From Marasmius tenuissimus (Eukaryota > Basidiomycota > Agaricomycetes > Agaricales > Marasmiaceae): 64,000 nt of DNA. The stretch is taken from the NCBI GenBank assembly GCA_029532415.1, contig JAQOTA010000046.1:806001-870000 (forward strand), given 5' to 3'. The position numbers and the translations under genes were made by a program. The notes below the pieces were generated by a model. It did not search any database, was not told where the DNA came from, and saw only the letters and a list, made by a program, of their open reading frames with translations. Positions 44,728 to 55,293 of the stretch are shown here, piece after piece (positions within the stretch are counted from its first letter, which is position 1; each line of letters opens with the position of its first letter).

Positions 44728-46592
44728 ACATTGTATGTCGGTCCGATGACCGGGAAGTCAGTCCTTCATCCCTTTCCATTACCGAAAATCTCTCTCTTTG
44801 CGCTTTCTGGAGGTGTTACGCGTCAAATATTGTTTCGTTTCTGATAAGCTACCCGAGAGATCTACATGCACAGAAGATCCGACGAGTGAGATGAGAGAAA
44901 TTAGAATGCGTATGCGGGTAGAGCTCTTCGAGATCGGTAGAACGAGAAAGCTGAGGCTGATCCAGTCAACCAAGAAAGTCTATCAAAGGAATCATCCCCT
45001 TATCAGTGAGTTGCTAACCAAGATGATCGTCATTCTGTGAGGTCGCCCTCAAACATGGTGAAGGCTCCATATATCAGCATAATGAACCCGACCTACATGT
45101 CAAATCCCAATGAGGTGAGTGGCTCCCTCCTCCGTTTTCGTCATTACACCTCCTACCTGCGCTGCCTTTCCCGAAGTTACAAGCTGAACCAACTCCAATT
45201 TCCGCTCCAGATGGACGCTTCATATACCGCATATACAACAAACAAGCACGGCGCGAGTCTCAAACTGTCACCATCGCCACTGTTGGTACCAGATTGAGCA
45301 CGCCCTCGCTAACAAGAACGCGATCAATATCTACAGTGGACATTCTCCCTAAGACACAACCCAGTTGCTCGTGCTCCCTTGTATGCTCCTGTGGAGGATA
45401 TAGGCAGGCCCCTGCCTGTGAAACAGGCGTATGGAGATGGTGGATTATCGAGACATGACGATTTGAACGCGGGTTGGAAAACTTGGCCCACGCGCAAGGA
45501 AGAGGTATGTTCGCTTCTCTGTGCTTTACTGCACTGATGAGCTCTCCGATAGCTGACTCGTGATTTATTTCTCACTCTAGGTTGGGCTCTGAGCCCTAGA
45601 GCCACGGGGTTTACCTTCATGAGGCAGTTGTGTCTGGCCAGATCATTCCCTCGAGGTCATTTCGGGCTGTTGGAAGATCGTTCTGGCAATACACTGTGGT
45701 CGGAACAAGCACTCGTGACGTTCAGACATGATTTTTGCTGTGGTGCTGGAGGCCGAGGAGACGATGAGAGGTAGATTACTGATGACGTCGACCAGGTGGT
45801 AAACCTTTCTGGTCTCTTCGTCGAATTCTCACTGATATTGAGTCTTCCGATTTCAAGGAAGATATCGTACTATGCGATCCCAGCGACATCTGGTTCACGG
45901 GCTGTCATCCCGAGGTGCTCCCTGAGCTTTGGAACGCTCGTTTTCACCCCCAAGCCATGTAACCAGTCATCAGGGGCTTCGGACCCCCTTGCCAACGCAC
46001 GCCCCTGACTTTACTATACCGGTGCTTCACCGGCTCCATCGTTGGGGACGATCGTTCATGGCAGTGGGCGGGGATTTGTGAACATATGATAGAAGATGAA
46101 GGGCTATAAGTTTCCTTTTTCGTATTGTCTGTAAACCATGGCTCATGCCCAACGAGAAGTGCGTTGGTGCCATCCGACGTTGTCGGGTGCCCTCTGATGC
46201 GACCGATAAATTCTGACTGACTTCTGATCTGTCCTGACGTTCCCCGATCCATACCTTCCATACTCCGCACTTGTTCCTGAAATTGATCGAGGGACTGACC
46301 TTCGAGTTCCAGAAGAACTTCGGAGAAGTGGTCCGTGCACAACTGTGTGGCCATTTCGAGCCCCTTGCCCAGCCCTTCCGCTCAGAGTCATATCGCTCCT
46401 TTCCTCCCCACCACCATCATCCTACCCATTTTCATCTCTCTTCCTCATGTTAGCAAATTCGCTGTTCGACTATAACCCATTCCGCAAGTGATCGGCAACG
46501 TGTAACGTTAAATGATAGAGTTATGGACGACGAATGGCCTGGGTTAGGGCAATAAGTGAGTTCATCAGTGACTCCATTTTCCCGTCGCGCAG
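44728..46592. other. Intergenic with one gene fragment
   Basis: Apart from the fragment at 45,049-45,520 I see no gene. A minus-strand frame at 45,944-46,354 (136 codons) and others lack motifs and splice logic. A pyrimidine-rich stretch runs through 46,395-46,445. Confidence 0.4.
45049..45520 (+). pseudogene. Unknown gene fragment paralogous to 29,340-29,846
   Basis: A possible exon ends at NPNE before a GTGAGT donor (45,115). After an acceptor near 45,211 the frame runs into stops, then a frame shift gives NPVARAPLYAPVEDIG and DDLNAGWKTW. The corresponding segment at 29,640-29,830 aligns block by block. Family not recognised; both copies look decayed. Confidence 0.35.
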
Positions 46593-46993
46593 GATTTCTG
46601 CTAACAGTGATGAGGTGGAATTTTTGGGGATTGAGGTACAGAAATAGATGAACATCACGAAAGAAAGTTGGACCGTAAAGCAGCCATCAGGGTCTCAGGC
46701 AAACGGAGAAGGACTAGAACGCATGGTGTGTTCTATTTGTCTCCTTGTTGACAATCAACTAAAGTCCTTTTTCGATCGAAGTCAAAGCAGAGCTGAAGAC
46801 ACATTGAACACGTACTATAGAGTTGGCACCGGCTGCAGCGATCGTAAGGTGTCGCTTGTCTATTTTCACCTGCTCGTACTGATACACTATTTCTGCAGAC
46901 ATACCACGATTTAGCCTCGACGTGTCGAAGCAGCTCGAAGTAACACGACCTACGGCTTCGGAGCGTAGAGTGGATGAAGGGGGCGGGCAGTGA
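46593..46993 (+). CDS. Hypothetical protein, 3' exons only
   Basis: Three exons close in phase: 46593-46635, 46681-46843 and 46899-46993, with introns of 45 and 55 bp. The product reads ISANSDEVEFLGIE, then ERMVCSICLLVDNQLKSFFD, RSQSRAEDTLNTYYRVGTGC and a short tail ending DEGGGQ. Three consecutive phase-consistent junctions argue for a real gene, but I cannot find the first exon and do not recognise the family. The upstream frame meets a TAG. Directly downstream lies a strongly G-rich strand. Confidence 0.4.
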
Positions 46994-47064
46994 CCGAAAG
47001 AGTGGGAGTTGGTGTCGGGAATGGGAATGGGAACGGGCAGGCGGGTGGGTCAGGAACAGGGAAT

Positions 47065-47083
47065 GGGGGGGGGGGGGGGGGGG
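47065..47083 (+). repeat. Run of 19 G in a G-rich strand
   Basis: Nineteen consecutive G close a stretch from about 46,978 rich in GGGA and GGGT units. It is a strong candidate for G-quadruplex formation, or a site of assembly error in homopolymer length. Confidence 0.85.
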
Positions 47084-47199
47084 CAGGGATCAGAGGGGGA
47101 AAACTGGGTGATCTAGTACTGATAAAGTATGTCAGTTGGCGTCAGCTATAATCAGAATTGATGATGTCCACCAACGTTATCTGACTATTATTGAGGGAA

Positions 47200-47828
47200 A
47201 TGGCTGCACTACCCATGTATCAGCATGCGTCAGATGGCACCAATATAATGGAACGTATCCGCCGTATTCCGATGATTTCTGACGATTGTTTGGCAGAGCA
47301 ACCTTCAATCAATCTGCATCAGTTCACGCCCGATAACGCCAACAGAATCTTCATTGGGGCTCATGTCTCACGTTGTGTTGCAGTGCTGCTAATCTACCGA
47401 CTCGAAGGGCCCTTTGACTGCAAGGTAGGATGATCTTCACAGTCGCTGGTACCATCGTTGTCGTCTTGGATTGATTCATTGTTACCAGATAGCGAGTTAT
47501 GTAATCCATAACTTCTCATGGGTGACGATGGTGCTCTTTGGCATTGTGGTACTCCGTTCATCCGATCGGGCCATTCCCACGGCTGAAGCTAGTGGAGATT
47601 TGGTGGCGTGTGGTATGTTAGCCCACTAGGCCTCCAGATAGCCGTTCTTACTTGTTCTTGTGCTCTCCGGACGTCTCGAGGACAGACTTGTTTGGATTTC
47701 TTCCAGTAGCTAGCATCTATTGCTCCCCAGCCGACTACATATGTACATTCATTCCTTTTGGTATCTGCTTACTTCGCACGAGATTGATATTCAACACCTC
47801 GATTGAGTTTACCTCGCACAGTTGTTGA
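47200..47828 (+). CDS. Hypothetical three-exon gene ending at a transposon
   Basis: Exons 47200-47424, 47489-47612 and 47686-47828 join in frame to 163 codons. The first exon encodes a soluble stretch ending LIYRLEGPFDCK. The second and third carry hydrophobic segments (IHNFSWVTMVLFGIVVL and ICTFIPFGICLL). The stop TGA (47,826-47,828) is exactly the 3-bp target duplication of the CACTG element that follows, so the insertion left the stop codon in place. Family not recognised. It could be the 3' part of a larger gene. Confidence 0.42.
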
Positions 47829-49187
47829 CACTGCGGGCATTTTGATGTCTAGTAGGCCATGACAGCATCTGGTCTTGTACAGGACCACTGTGACCAAGAA
47901 CAAAGGATAGATGGTATTTTTCTTTCCATTAATTATATTACATGAATCAAAATTAATGATTCCCGGACCGCCCTCCAGATGATGCTCAGACTCATTGCTT
48001 CCTGAATCAGGCTACCACTAGCATGCCCATTGTCATGTGTGTTTATTTTTTTCTTAATTTTGAAATCCTCAACAAAAAATCCAAATGCAGTAGTCAAGGT
48101 TTCCCATCACCCAAATTGACGATTGGCGCCAAAGTAGCGCCTCAGACACCTCAGCAAGAACATACTCTCAAGCCAGTGGGTTCTCCCTATTTATGCAACA
48201 TATTTACCCTTTGCTGGAGAAACAAAATCTAAGCATGCTGGGTATAGGTATAGAGGGTGAAGGTTGGAGAACAGGGTTTGCCCCGGGAACTATCTAGATC
48301 ATAGCTGACTCAGAGATGTTAGGTTCCCTTCTTTTCAAAAAGCATACTCAAGATTACTTTGACATCTGGCTGCAGTTGTAATGTTGACGTACTTACCCTT
48401 GAGGCCTCCTGAGTTGCAACCTTGAGGTCAAAAGCCAGTGTTGGTACTACACTTTCGGACGTTTTTGCTAGGCACTACTTCGGCACCAAATGTCAATTTG
48501 GCCTGTGAGGCCGACTTTCAAACCCCTCCAGAGTTGGGTTCAATACACATGGACCTCGACGTCAATCGAGTGGTCATTCTGAGCGGTTCGGACGGTTTTG
48601 AACCAGTAAGTGGCTGCTGCTTGCGCCGCAAAATTGTGAGTTTGGTACGATCATTACCTCTGTAATAGACCAAGGGCCGGGCCCGGTGTCTGACATTGTT
48701 CGAGAGAGTGTGTGTGTTGAATACACTGGGCTTCGGGTTCTAAATCTCACCTGTAGTCTGTCGGCGGTCAACTATCAAGTCAATGGTACTGGCGAACTGT
48801 TTCAATCAAATTTGTTTTGACAACACGAGAAAACATGAGGAAATCAGCTAGAGGGCAGAGGGAAGTAAGATAAGCACGAAGGGAGAAATAAACAGTGCCG
48901 GCGCTGGCGCTTACAGGCTCTTGCTGGCAATCTTATCTCAGACCTAGTTAAGTAGGACTTAGGTGTTATCACATGGCCAGTTAAGTACTTAGCAAACCCT
49001 TTCTTGTTGCTTTGATATGCCTTCCTTTTGATGGGAAATTCCGGAGCAGAGTCCACATTACCGGACAAAAAAATCAACATTCATTCTTTGTGTCCTGTCA
49101 CAGTGGTCCTGTACAAGACCAGATGCTGTCATGTCCTACTAGACACGAGCACATCATGTCCCACTAGACAGCAAAATGCCCGCAGTG
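47829..49187. mobile_element. Non-autonomous CACTG-ended DNA transposon, copy 2
   Basis: Left end CACTGCGGGCATTTTGATGT and the inverted right end agree over their first 28 bp. After a 32-bp difference in spacing they agree again through a GCATCTGGTCTTGTACAGG block and CACTGTGAC. The target duplication is TGA (47,826-47,828 and 49,188-49,190). Same end type, internal TGTCTAGTAGG repeats and TGA duplication as 10,790-11,847. The 1,359-bp interior shows no transposase. Confidence 0.85.
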
Positions 49188-49190
49188 TGA

Positions 49191-49565
49191 GATATCCGTA
49201 TCAGCACTGTAGACAAGGTTAGTGGAGCCATTGAAGAAGGAGCGACATTGCCCCTCGCTGTGACCACAGCTGAGGAGAGCACATTGGAGAGACAATGGGC
49301 CAGATACCAAGTATACGAGGGTACTGATGGGCATCAGTAAGACGCTCGTACGGGTTACAATGTACCGGCAAAGGGTAGTGAGCTGTCGCCGGAACAAATC
49401 GAAGCGGGTACAACAACCCGGATACTATGGATATAGTTGAAGACTAACAGAACTCGCAAAGAGTATGAGGTTCATCCTTGTTCTCCTCCCAAATTGATTA
49501 AGTTGAAGAATGGAAGCTTGGGTCGCGGTGGTTGATCACACCTAGTCACAGGTCAGCTCGTACGT
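49191..49565. other. Intergenic between two transposons
   Basis: Downstream flank of the CACTG element. Minus-strand frames here are short and overlap each other; no gene is supported. Confidence 0.4.
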
Positions 49566-49576
49566 TGTAACGTACT

Positions 49577-51215
49577 CACCAGAAAAGATGACAATAGTTT
49601 ATGACCGCTCATGAACGTCAAAATCACTCATGAGCCATCATGAGCACTGTGAGGCTCGCGGCTGCTCATGAGTGTATAAGGAACACCTTTTTTTTATGTG
49701 CGCTCATGAACACTGTGATCCTCACAATGTTCATGAACAAACCAGCATTCCTGAGCTTCCATGAGGTTAGATTTTCTCATGTCTGTACATGAACAGAGCA
49801 TGAAAAAGGGACAAAAAAACAGTGCTAATTCATTACCACAGTATACTTAGTATGCAGGCTACCATTAGTGGCTACTACACAATTTATAGCTACAATATAC
49901 ATAGATACATACGGCACTCAATATTCAACCCTCGTGCCCATCGCCTTGCTCAGGATTTACCGCATCCCTGCCTCAGTTGGCTTTATACCGGCGTCATCAG
50001 CGTCATTGTCCTGCTAGAGAGGCGACCACCGCTATTGTCAGTAACATTGCTGAGAACAATCAGACGGCCAAAACACACCTCTGACACGGCTGTCTCCTTC
50101 TGCGGACCACAACGAACACAATCGATCATAGGGAGAATGGGAGGGACCGGCGGAGGGGTCGGGATGGGGAGTGTGTCGAGGGAGCAGCTGAGTATTTATA
50201 CGCCTTGAGATGGCGCACAGACCACCGCTCTCTTGCCCATAATGGGTAATCGCCGCCAGGTCATCATGACGTCATTCGTGCACGGACCTTGAGCTTGGTC
50301 ACGTTCTACCGACGTGCACGTACTGGGAGAATAGAAGGATAGGTGTGCCTTCTCCCTCAATATTGCCAGCCCCTTGAGCCGTCTGAGATCCAAAACCGCC
50401 TATCCTCGCCTCCATTCCAATTTATCTCGTTATGTTGTGAGTTCATGTTCGTGATAGACATTGAGCTTGCATTACACGGTTAGACCCGACAACCGGCCAT
50501 AGTTGAACGAGTAGTGCTGACCCGAGAAAAATGAGCGACGCCTCTGGACTCGCTAAAGCTGAGTCAAAGTGACGATAAGGTCATTGAGCATGGACAAAAG
50601 ACAAAAAAAAAGAGGCATAGACATACCAAGAGTTGGCACAAGATCATGATTAAGTCCCCAACTAATGGTCAACAACATAAGTATTGACCAATGTCCGGTA
50701 TGTTCATGAAATCATCCTCATCCCAATTATGAGAGGAAAGACTGTCCTCAAGCTGGCTATTGAATTGTTGACAATGGTACGGCGACGAAAAAAAAATATG
50801 ATGGTGGTTGCAAATTGGGCGTAAAATGAAAATGGCAGTGTAGTAGCCGGGAGCCCACACAGCCATGATATGGCTCATGGGATATCCATTTTGTCTAGCG
50901 CCCGGGGTATATTAAGCGCTGAATGTTAGACTCGGAGTCATTTTCAAAGGGTATCTACTCAAGTTTAGTACTTATAGTGGGTTAGGAACCTTCACGAAGC
51001 AAATACGAAGCTCACAGTTCCTTCATGATGTGGCTGTGAGATCAGCGGCGCTCATGAGCGCTCATGTACCAGGCTGAGCCTCAGAGTTACTCACGAGTGT
51101 TCATGAACAGCCCGGATGTTTATGAACACTCATATCCATTCCACTTGCTCATATATCTTCATAAGCACTGTAAACGCTCACGCGCGATCATAAACTATGG
51201 ACATTTTTCCTGGTG
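49577..51215. mobile_element. DNA transposon with CTCATGAAC subterminal repeats
   Basis: Left end CACCAGAAAAGATGACAATA and the inverted right end CACCAGGAAAAATGTCCATA continue alike through TAGTTTATGA for about 42 bp. A further TTGTAA match outside suggests the true ends lie 5-10 bp further out. GCTCATGA[AG]C and its complement are repeated at 49,610-49,800 and 51,050-51,180. The target duplication is not resolved. The interior frame 49,822-50,208 shows no transposase motif. Confidence 0.75.
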
Positions 51216-51225
51216 CTCTTACAAT

Positions 51226-53412
51226 GATGGGAAAGATGATGGAATGAGTGTATAATACTGAAAGCCAATGACGCCGTCGAACACTGATAGTTTACTGCGC
51301 TTACCGGTGTTTCGCGTTCTTGGCAGACATTGGGTATTGACAGGAGGTTTGAAGCCCAAATAGAATAGCCTGTTACCGTCCCAACCTAGGTTTGAGAGGC
51401 AAAAAGCTTCGTCAATTCGGTGAACACGTCAAATATTGCATCGAGACCCACGAGAACAATAAGCTTTCCGGACAGTGACCACACAGTTCAGGTTCGTGGC
51501 AGTTCCATGGTAAATTGGCGCCACGAACCTGACACGGGAATTTCTGGTCGCCCCTTTGGCGGTAAAAAAGGGTATTTTGAAACCAATTGTTCAATGTCAG
51601 ACATGTTGGACTTAAGGATGTTGACTGTTTTATCTCTATGATCGTTTCGCAGATGAAGAGGAAGGTGACTGGTAGTTACGTGATGGAGTGCGGGAGGCCT
51701 CGATCACGACAATAAATATCGATACTGTCTTTCATTGGACTTGAACTAACTTCCGGATTGTGAACTGAGACTCCACGACCCCCGGCACAAAGTGAAGCCA
51801 TCAATCGCGTGAAGCTGATACGGCAGTCCTCGACGATCTGAGTCTTGGGAACTGTCCTGCCCACATCAAACCGTCCGGATTTGACTACAACCTCTCCACA
51901 ATCCCGTTGCGGTTACCCTTTGGCTTGTAGATTGAACCCCTTGACCAGTCGGAGGTCGAATTTTCGGCAGATGAGACAGGGTTACCTTTTCAGAAATAAA
52001 ATGGCCAAATTGGAAGATCATTTAGAACGTGTGTAAGTCAAATGGAACTATGATGCCGGTCATAGAAAAGTGGGGTGTCATGCGGCTTAAATTCAGGCAC
52101 AGACTGGAGTACTCATCTAATCGTCCATGCTCTAGCTGTGGGTACGAGAGGCAGATTCCAGTTAGTCGGTGTCACTGGGCGTGAGTTTTCCCCACTGCAA
52201 TGGAGCAAATCAAGGCCTGACCTGATATGAAAACTCTTACATATCGCAGAAGAAAGCGAATCTCGATCAATCGGGACAGGTTCAATAACCATTTCAAGGA
52301 CCCTGAGCCATATGTTTGCAAGTGTATCATATCTCATTCTATCCTGCCTATATCTCGCTGCCTCTCTTTGCTCTGAGCCACATGCCTCTCACGACTACAT
52401 CAGCAAATCCAATAGGATTTTCACCGTTGTCTTGGATCTATTTTTGTCATCATACACCCTGGCGATAGTGATCATCTCCCACATGTACCTGACACGAGTT
52501 TGCTCGACCTGAATGGCCTCAAACTCGATACTCACGGGATTGGCATTAGCGCAGGTACTTATTCTAACTAGCCAGCTCCCATTATATCCCACCCTAGTCA
52601 AGAGAACACTAGTGGAGCTCATTATAGTCGATCTTTCCCGCTGCAGCAGCGGAACTTGGCTCTATCCCGGCGCCAGTAATCTCATTCGGCAAACTCAAGC
52701 CGTGACGCACATTTAGCTTTTCATCTTGGGCATGTCCACGGTATCAGCGGGGTGTGCTCGGTAGTTCCCAAACGGAGGGGTTTAGTTGCAAGCAGAGACG
52801 CAGCAGAAATTGCTAAGTATATTCTACAATCCCTCAGTCTCATGAGACAGCATTTGCCTGCAGAACGGACCGGAATTGGCTTTCTTCCTTCGCCGTCCAT
52901 TGTTTATTCGATGACCTTGGTACAAACCAGGCCGGTAACGCACCGTTGCCGACCTTTCCCCCCCTAGAAGATACTGGTTACACTCGTAGACCCACCCTTG
53001 GGAACCGTTTTATCTCATGACTATCATCATTATTCTTCGACAGAAGTTGACGAGGTGGCGTTTGTAGCTTTGAACGAGCAAGAGCACGAATTTTGTACTC
53101 AGTTGAGTCCCTTTGCCTGCCGATGTACACCATTGCTCCTCTCAGCATTCTTCATGTGCCGCCCCGTCTGCCCTGGTCTATCGCTTGAAATAGATCTCGA
53201 AAGTGAGGCTCGCTTAGGTCCTATGGGCATCCATCGAGGGTAAAACAATGGCACTAACTCGTTGGGAGTCTCTGCCCTGCCTTGCCGATAAATTACCGTA
53301 CCTATCTTCCATATTTGTCTGTAATTTACGGGAACAACTGCGAGACGTATAAATTTCGTTTGTTTCTTACCACTTTTTCATCTCGTAGATACAGCTCTTG
53401 CCCCTCGCCACG
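51226..53412. other. Intergenic upstream of the O-methyltransferase
   Basis: No gene I can support. Plus-strand frames at 52,312-52,512 and 52,513-52,716 are hydrophobic but share no splice logic. A TATA-like ACGTATAAATTTCG at 53,345-53,358 lies about 60 bp before the O-methyltransferase ATG and may be its core promoter. Confidence 0.45.
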
Positions 53413-55293
53413 ATGACCCCCACAATTCCCGTCGACATCGATGCCCTTCTTGGGCTCATCCAGTCTGCTACGCACAGTGCGGTGGCGGAATATCACAAAA
53501 GTGGGCATGGCATACCTTCACCTGACGGAAGTTGGCCTCACCCCCTCGATTCTGCGCCCGATATCTTGGCATTGAAACATGCCATTCAACTGCTAGAGGG
53601 GGCGTGTGAACGCCTTTGTACAACACTGGCCCAACCAGCGCACACACTTCTCAATGTTTGTCCCCTCCTACACATCTTCCGTGCTTTCGTCTCCATCTAA
53701 GACTTCTTCTTGCAGCGAAGTATGCCTTTCGAAGCTCCATGCATGAGACTTGTTGTAGAGAAGAAAATTCCCGACCTACTAGAAGGTTTTCCCGAAGGAT
53801 TGCATATCGAGAACATCGCAGCACAGACGTCACTTAATACCACCAAACTCCGACAGGTTTTACGTCTGCTTGCCACTCGTGGGTGCTTCAAAGAGGGTGC
53901 GTAGGATCTATCTCGCCCGCTATCATAAAATCTCACGAGGAGACCCTTGTGTTGTAGTGGAAGACAGCATTTTTGCGAACAACCGGCTGTCCCTGACGCT
54001 ACTATCGTCTAATCCAATGTCTGCCATCGTCGCGACCCTCGCTGGGGAGAGCTTAAGGGCTGTCACCTCCCTTCCTGAGGCTTTAGTCGATCCAGAATAT
54101 GGAGCGAGTGTCGCACCTGACAAGACTTCATTTACGTATACAGTCCGGGGAGAGATGAAAAATGCTTCATTCTTTGACTGGTACAAGACTCATGTAAGTC
54201 TATTATTCCAAGTTTGCCTATGATATAATTGAACTGACAATCTTCCACTCGACCTTCCAAGCCGGAGATGGCGCGGGTCCGTACCAGACTTTTGTTTTCT
54301 TGGGGAAACATTTGCGCTAATTTTGGCGTCACTAGCGTTTCGATAAGGCCATGATAGGATGGACTTTCGCCGCCGGGGAGATGTCGGTTGTACATAGTTG
54401 GTTCATTTGCGTCTGTAGCCTTGCAAGGTAGCTGACCGGTGTTCCCCAGACTTCCCATGGGCTACAATGCCTCGGGGTACAACTCTCTGCGATGTGGGCT
54501 CGGGGGTTGGAACCGTATCTCTAGCGATCGCCAAAGCTCACCCCCACATATCTATTACCCTTCAAGACCTTCCAGAGCCGCTGGGACAAGCAAAAGTTGT
54601 ACGTATCAAACACACTAATTTACGGAGTATTGAACAAGATGTTTCAAAGCTATGGTCCGACGAACTTCCAGAGGCATTAGACGCCGAACGTGTCCAATTC
54701 ATTCCCGTGGACTTCTTCCAGCAAGCACCTGTTGCGGGTCACAATTTATACTATGTTTGTTTTTTCCCGTTGTTCAATGAGCAGGTTTGACTTACCTTGA
54801 TTTCGCATAGATAAAACACATACTACATGACTGGCCGGACTCTGAAGCCATAAAAATCCTTCGCAATGTGACGAGTGCTATGACAATGCAAAGCCGTTTA
54901 CTTATCCGCAAGTCGTCTTCCGAATTTTTTTAGGATACAACTCACCATTCTTCGAAGACGAACTTGTTTTAAATCATATCTACTTGGGGAGTAGCAGTAA
55001 CGACTCCTCAAATACAGTAGGGATTGCAAAGGTATGTTCGGTCCTTGCCTTATGGTACAGCTACACTGACTATTCATCATACCTCCAGGCCCCCGCGCCG
55101 TTACTTCCTAACTACGGAACCGGTAACATTCGGCATTATAACCAAGACATTGCAAGTGAGGTTCTGCTCATTGGACTATTGTCGTACTAACGGTTGGCAG
55201 AACATGCTAGCAATTTTCAACAGCTACGAGAGAACATGTGAGGAATATGTGGCACTTTGGTCCGTCCGAGTTCATCAATATTATATTCAGTAG
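53413..55293 (+). CDS. Fungal O-methyltransferase (SAM-dependent)
   Basis: Transfers methyl from S-adenosylmethionine to a hydroxyl of a small aromatic or polyketide substrate; cytosolic. Exons: 53413-53655, 53716-53896, 53958-54193, 54262-54276, 54336-54396, 54450-54754, 54811-54907, 54934-55031, 55089-55151 and 55201-55293, together 463 codons, near the family's usual length. Visible: a winged-helix dimerisation region (IENIAAQTSLNTTKLRQVLR); FFDWYKTHPEMARRFDKAMIG; SAM motif I LCDVGSGVGT; ITLQDLP; VDFFQQAPV; and the catalytic-His block KHILHDWPDSEA. Then APAPLLPNYGTGNIRHYNQD and NSYERTCEEYVALW. Two points need care. The junction 54908-54933 is either a 26-base GC-AG intron or a one-base loss in a run of seven T. 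The last intron (55152-55200) needs a T|GCAAGT donor. Confidence 0.83.

Noticed and set aside
49822..50208. 128-codon frame inside the CTCATGAAC element as a transposase
   Set aside because: No transposase motif; composition looks like non-coding sequence.
53398..53412. Earlier start of the O-methyltransferase at TTG 53,398
   Set aside because: Fungal genes start at ATG. The first in-frame ATG is 53,413, and the five extra residues have no support.
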